64,000 bases of DNA. Origin: Prevotella sp. GTDB taxonomy: Bacteria; Bacteroidota; Bacteroidia; Bacteroidales; Dysgonomonadaceae. Below the pieces are notes generated by a model, which was given only the letters and a program-made list of their open reading frames with translations, was not told the origin of the DNA and made no database searches. A program made the position numbers and the translations under genes. Position 1 is the first letter of the stretch. Every line of letters begins with the position of its first letter. The stretch is from NCBI GenBank assembly GCA_031285625.1, contig JAITVV010000011.1, forward strand, positions 1 to 64,000. The letters run 5' to 3'. This document shows positions 61,895 to 64,000 of the stretch, in pieces.

Positions 61895-64000
61895 TTTAGT
61901 CTCAAACTATTACTGACAACACTTACACTACTCAAAGCCATTGCAGCCCCGGCAATCATCGGATTTAGAAGAAATCCGGTAAAAGGATAAAGGATCCCTG
62001 CTGCGACCGGAATTCCTATAAGATTATATATAAAAGCCCAAAATAGATTCTGTTTTATAGTATTTACTGTCTGTTTCGAAAGTTTTATGGCTTCGGGTAT
62101 CTTGTTTAAATCTGATGATATTATAGTCATTTTAGCTACATCCATTGCTATATCACTCCCCTTTCCCATTGCAATACTCAGATCTGCCTGAGCTAATGCC
62201 GTACTATCGTTAATTCCATCACCTACCATGGCAACCATTTTCCCCTCAGCCTGCAATTGCTTGATAAATTCAGACTTCTCATGTGGCAAAACCTCTGCTT
62301 TATAATGCTTAATTCCTGTAGCTTTAGCGATCTCCTGTGCAGTAGATTCATTATCACCGGTCAACATATACACCTCTATCTTAGAAGATTGAAGCTGTTG
62401 TATAGCTGCTTTCGATGTTGATTTCACTTTATCTGCAATAGCAATAGAAGCAAGGGCATGGTCACTATTTGCAAACCAAATAATAGTCTTTGATTGATCA
62501 CTTGATTTTTGAACTTTATCCTTTAACTGATTATCAATAGAAATGTTATTCTCAAGCAACAATTTATAATTTCCTACAAAATAAGTTTGTCCATCAATAA
62601 CACCTTTTGCTCCTTTGCCTGTAATACTTTCAAAATCTGTCATAGGGACAGGCAGTATATCATTAAAATAGAGACTAACAGCATCAGCCAATGGATGCTC
62701 CGATTGCTTTTCCAGACTAAGTAAAAATACACTCTTACTATCATCTCCATTCAACCACGAAATGTCTGTAACAACAGGTCTTCCTTCTGTTATTGTTCCG
62801 GTTTTATCTAGCACTATTGCATTTACTTTTTTTGCCAATTCCAAGCTTTCTGCATCTTTTATCAGAATTCCATTTTCTGCGCCCTTACCTACTCCAACCA
62901 TTATTGCTGTTGGCGTAGCCAATCCCAGAGCACAAGGACAAGCTATAATCAACACAGTTACTAAAGCCAATAACCCTTGAGTAAATCCATTTGTGCCTCC
63001 CAATATTAACCAGAAAACAAAGGAAAGGATAGCAATACTAATAACAACAGGAACAAATATCCCAGCTATTTTATCAACTAGTTTCTGCACTGGAGCTTTG
63101 CTTCCCTGTGCCTCCTGTACCATTTTGATAATGTGAGCCAACATTGTATCAGAACCTACTTTTTCTGCCTTAAACTGAAAACTTCCTTTCTGATTGATCG
63201 TTCCTGCAAAAACTCTGTCATTCTCTTGTTTCAAGACGGGTATTGGTTCCCCACTTAACATACTTTCATCAACATATGATGTACCCTCAGTAACAAGTCC
63301 GTCAACTGCAATCTTTTCACCGGGTTTCACAAGTAAAATATCATCAATACCTATCCTTTCTACAGGCAATTGCACATGAGTACCATCTTGAATAAGTGTC
63401 ACTGTCTTAGGCTGCAATCCCATTAATCTTTTTATTGCAGAAGATGTATTTCCCTTTGCTTTTTCTTCTAATAACCGACCTAGTAATATAAATGCAATAA
63501 TAACACTTGCTGCCTCAAAGTATACATGAGGCTGAATTCCTCTTTGTAACCAAAAAACAGGAAACAATGTATTGAATACACTAAACAGATAGGCTACACT
63601 GGTACTTAATGCGACAAGAGTATCCATATTGGCAGAACGATGTTTAGCCTGTTTCCATGCATTCACAAAGAAATCTTTACCAAGCCAGAATATAACAGGA
63701 GTAGAAAGTATCCACATTATTTCGTTCGCATATGGGATATCCATAAAGAACATACCTATAATAACAACTGGTAATGACAGTATTATAGCCCAGATAGTGC
63801 GACGTTTTAAACTATCAAACTTCTTTGTATGAATCTCATCTAAAATATCTGTTTTATCACCTTCATCATTCTCAATGAGTAAGTCATATCCCCCATCCTG
63901 TACAGCCTTACGTATTTCCTTCGGAGAAATAACATCAGGAGCATATTCTACAGCAACACTTTCTGTTGCAAAATTAACAGAAGCAGCAGTAACTCCCTCA
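61882..64000 (-). CDS. copA: Copper-exporting P-type ATPase (5' part outside window)
   Basis: A P1B-type ATPase. The frame stays open from the internal Met at 63753 to the window edge, so the gene is partial: the first visible residues ([20 protein letters not shown]) are the end of an N-terminal HMA domain, then the first helix '[20 protein letters not shown]'. The 623 residues after that Met include the TGES-like 'LSGEPIP', the CPC metal motif ('[14 protein letters not shown]'), the phosphorylation site '[12 protein letters not shown]', 'SEHPLADA' and '[17 protein letters not shown]'. It exports Cu(I) across the inner membrane. An HMA chaperone gene overlaps its end. Confidence 0.95.
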   Translation of the reverse strand, partial: EGVTAASVNFATESVAVEYAPDVISPKEIRKAVQDGGYDLLIENDEGDKTDILDEIHTKKFDSLKRRTIWAIILSLPVVIIGMFFMDIPYANEIMWILSTPVIFWLGKDFFVNAWKQAKHRSANMDTLVALSTSVAYLFSVFNTLFPVFWLQRGIQPHVYFEAASVIIAFILLGRLLEEKAKGNTSSAIKRLMGLQPKTVTLIQDGTHVQLPVERIGIDDILLVKPGEKIAVDGLVTEGTSYVDESMLSGEPIPVLKQENDRVFAGTINQKGSFQFKAEKVGSDTMLAHIIKMVQEAQGSKAPVQKLVDKIAGIFVPVVISIAILSFVFWLILGGTNGFTQGLLALVTVLIIACPCALGLATPTAIMVGVGKGAENGILIKDAESLELAKKVNAIVLDKTGTITEGRPVVTDISWLNGDDSKSVFLLSLEKQSEHPLADAVSLYFNDILPVPMTDFESITGKGAKGVIDGQTYFVGNYKLLLENNISIDNQLKDKVQKSSDQSKTIIWFANSDHALASIAIADKVKSTSKAAIQQLQSSKIEVYMLTGDNESTAQEIAKATGIKHYKAEVLPHEKSEFIKQLQAEGKMVAMVGDGINDSTALAQADLSIAMGKGSDIAMDVAKMTIISSDLNKIPEAIKLSKQTVNTIKQNLFWAFIYNLIGIPVAAGILYPFTGFLLNPMIAGAAMALSSVSVVSNSLRLKWKK

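Overview
The window is a low-GC chromosomal segment from a Bacteroidota bacterium, most likely order Bacteroidales. The family looks close to Dysgonomonadaceae or Tannerellaceae, but that placement is inference. Support comes from two SusC/SusD pairs, a PorV-type type IX secretion protein, Bacteroidota-style -7 boxes (TAnnTTTG) with no obvious Shine-Dalgarno sequences, a viroplasmin/RNase H fusion, and many lipoprotein or '...AQ' signal peptides. I saw no rRNA, tRNA, CRISPR array, prophage or intact insertion sequence.

Layout. (a) 0.4-2.4 kb: exported-type aldo/keto reductase with two Fe-S motifs, plus a secreted unknown. (b) 2.6-8.2 kb: tripartite RND efflux system. (c) 8.4-19.3 kb, minus strand: housekeeping genes (RNase H, M16 peptidase, AlkD-like protein, cysS, dusB, mnmD, ispF, porV, FAH-family enzyme, polyprenol-phosphate sugar synthase). 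(d) 19.5-23.7 kb: tonB, an unknown gene split by an in-frame TAG, and a two-gene radical SAM/DNA-repair cassette. (e) 24.4-47.6 kb: a large peptidoglycan-salvage locus. (f) 47.6-52.3 kb: HAD phosphatase, tandem DUF1080 lipoprotein, S9 peptidase. (g) 52.4-58.2 kb: a second SusC/SusD/lipoprotein operon with a 66-bp CT microsatellite upstream. (h) 59.3-64 kb: membrane-tethered TPR/HTH regulator, small secreted protein, and an HMA protein with a copper P-type ATPase cut by the window edge.

The peptidoglycan locus is the main point of interest. It has three transcription blocks. Block 1 (plus): NlpC/P60 endopeptidase, dipeptide epimerase with a twin-arginine signal, BadF-type sugar kinase. Block 2 (minus): SusC, SusD, amidase_3-like hydrolase. 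Block 3 (plus): NamZ exo-muramidase, GT2, HIT/GalT-like DUF4922, SpoIID-like protein, AmpG-like transporter, second NamZ, NagX-like acyltransferase, MurK-like kinase, MurQ etherase. Together they can be read as a route from outer-membrane capture of wall fragments, through periplasmic trimming and inner-membrane import, to GlcNAc-6-P plus D-lactate. Several members have no assigned step.

Two intergenic repeat families also stand out. One is a five-copy promoter-like element (GTAAC, 21-23 nt, GTTACTTTTGTCAC) that always faces the next gene. The other is a roughly 105-bp REP/MITE-like repeat present in three full copies and one short derivative.
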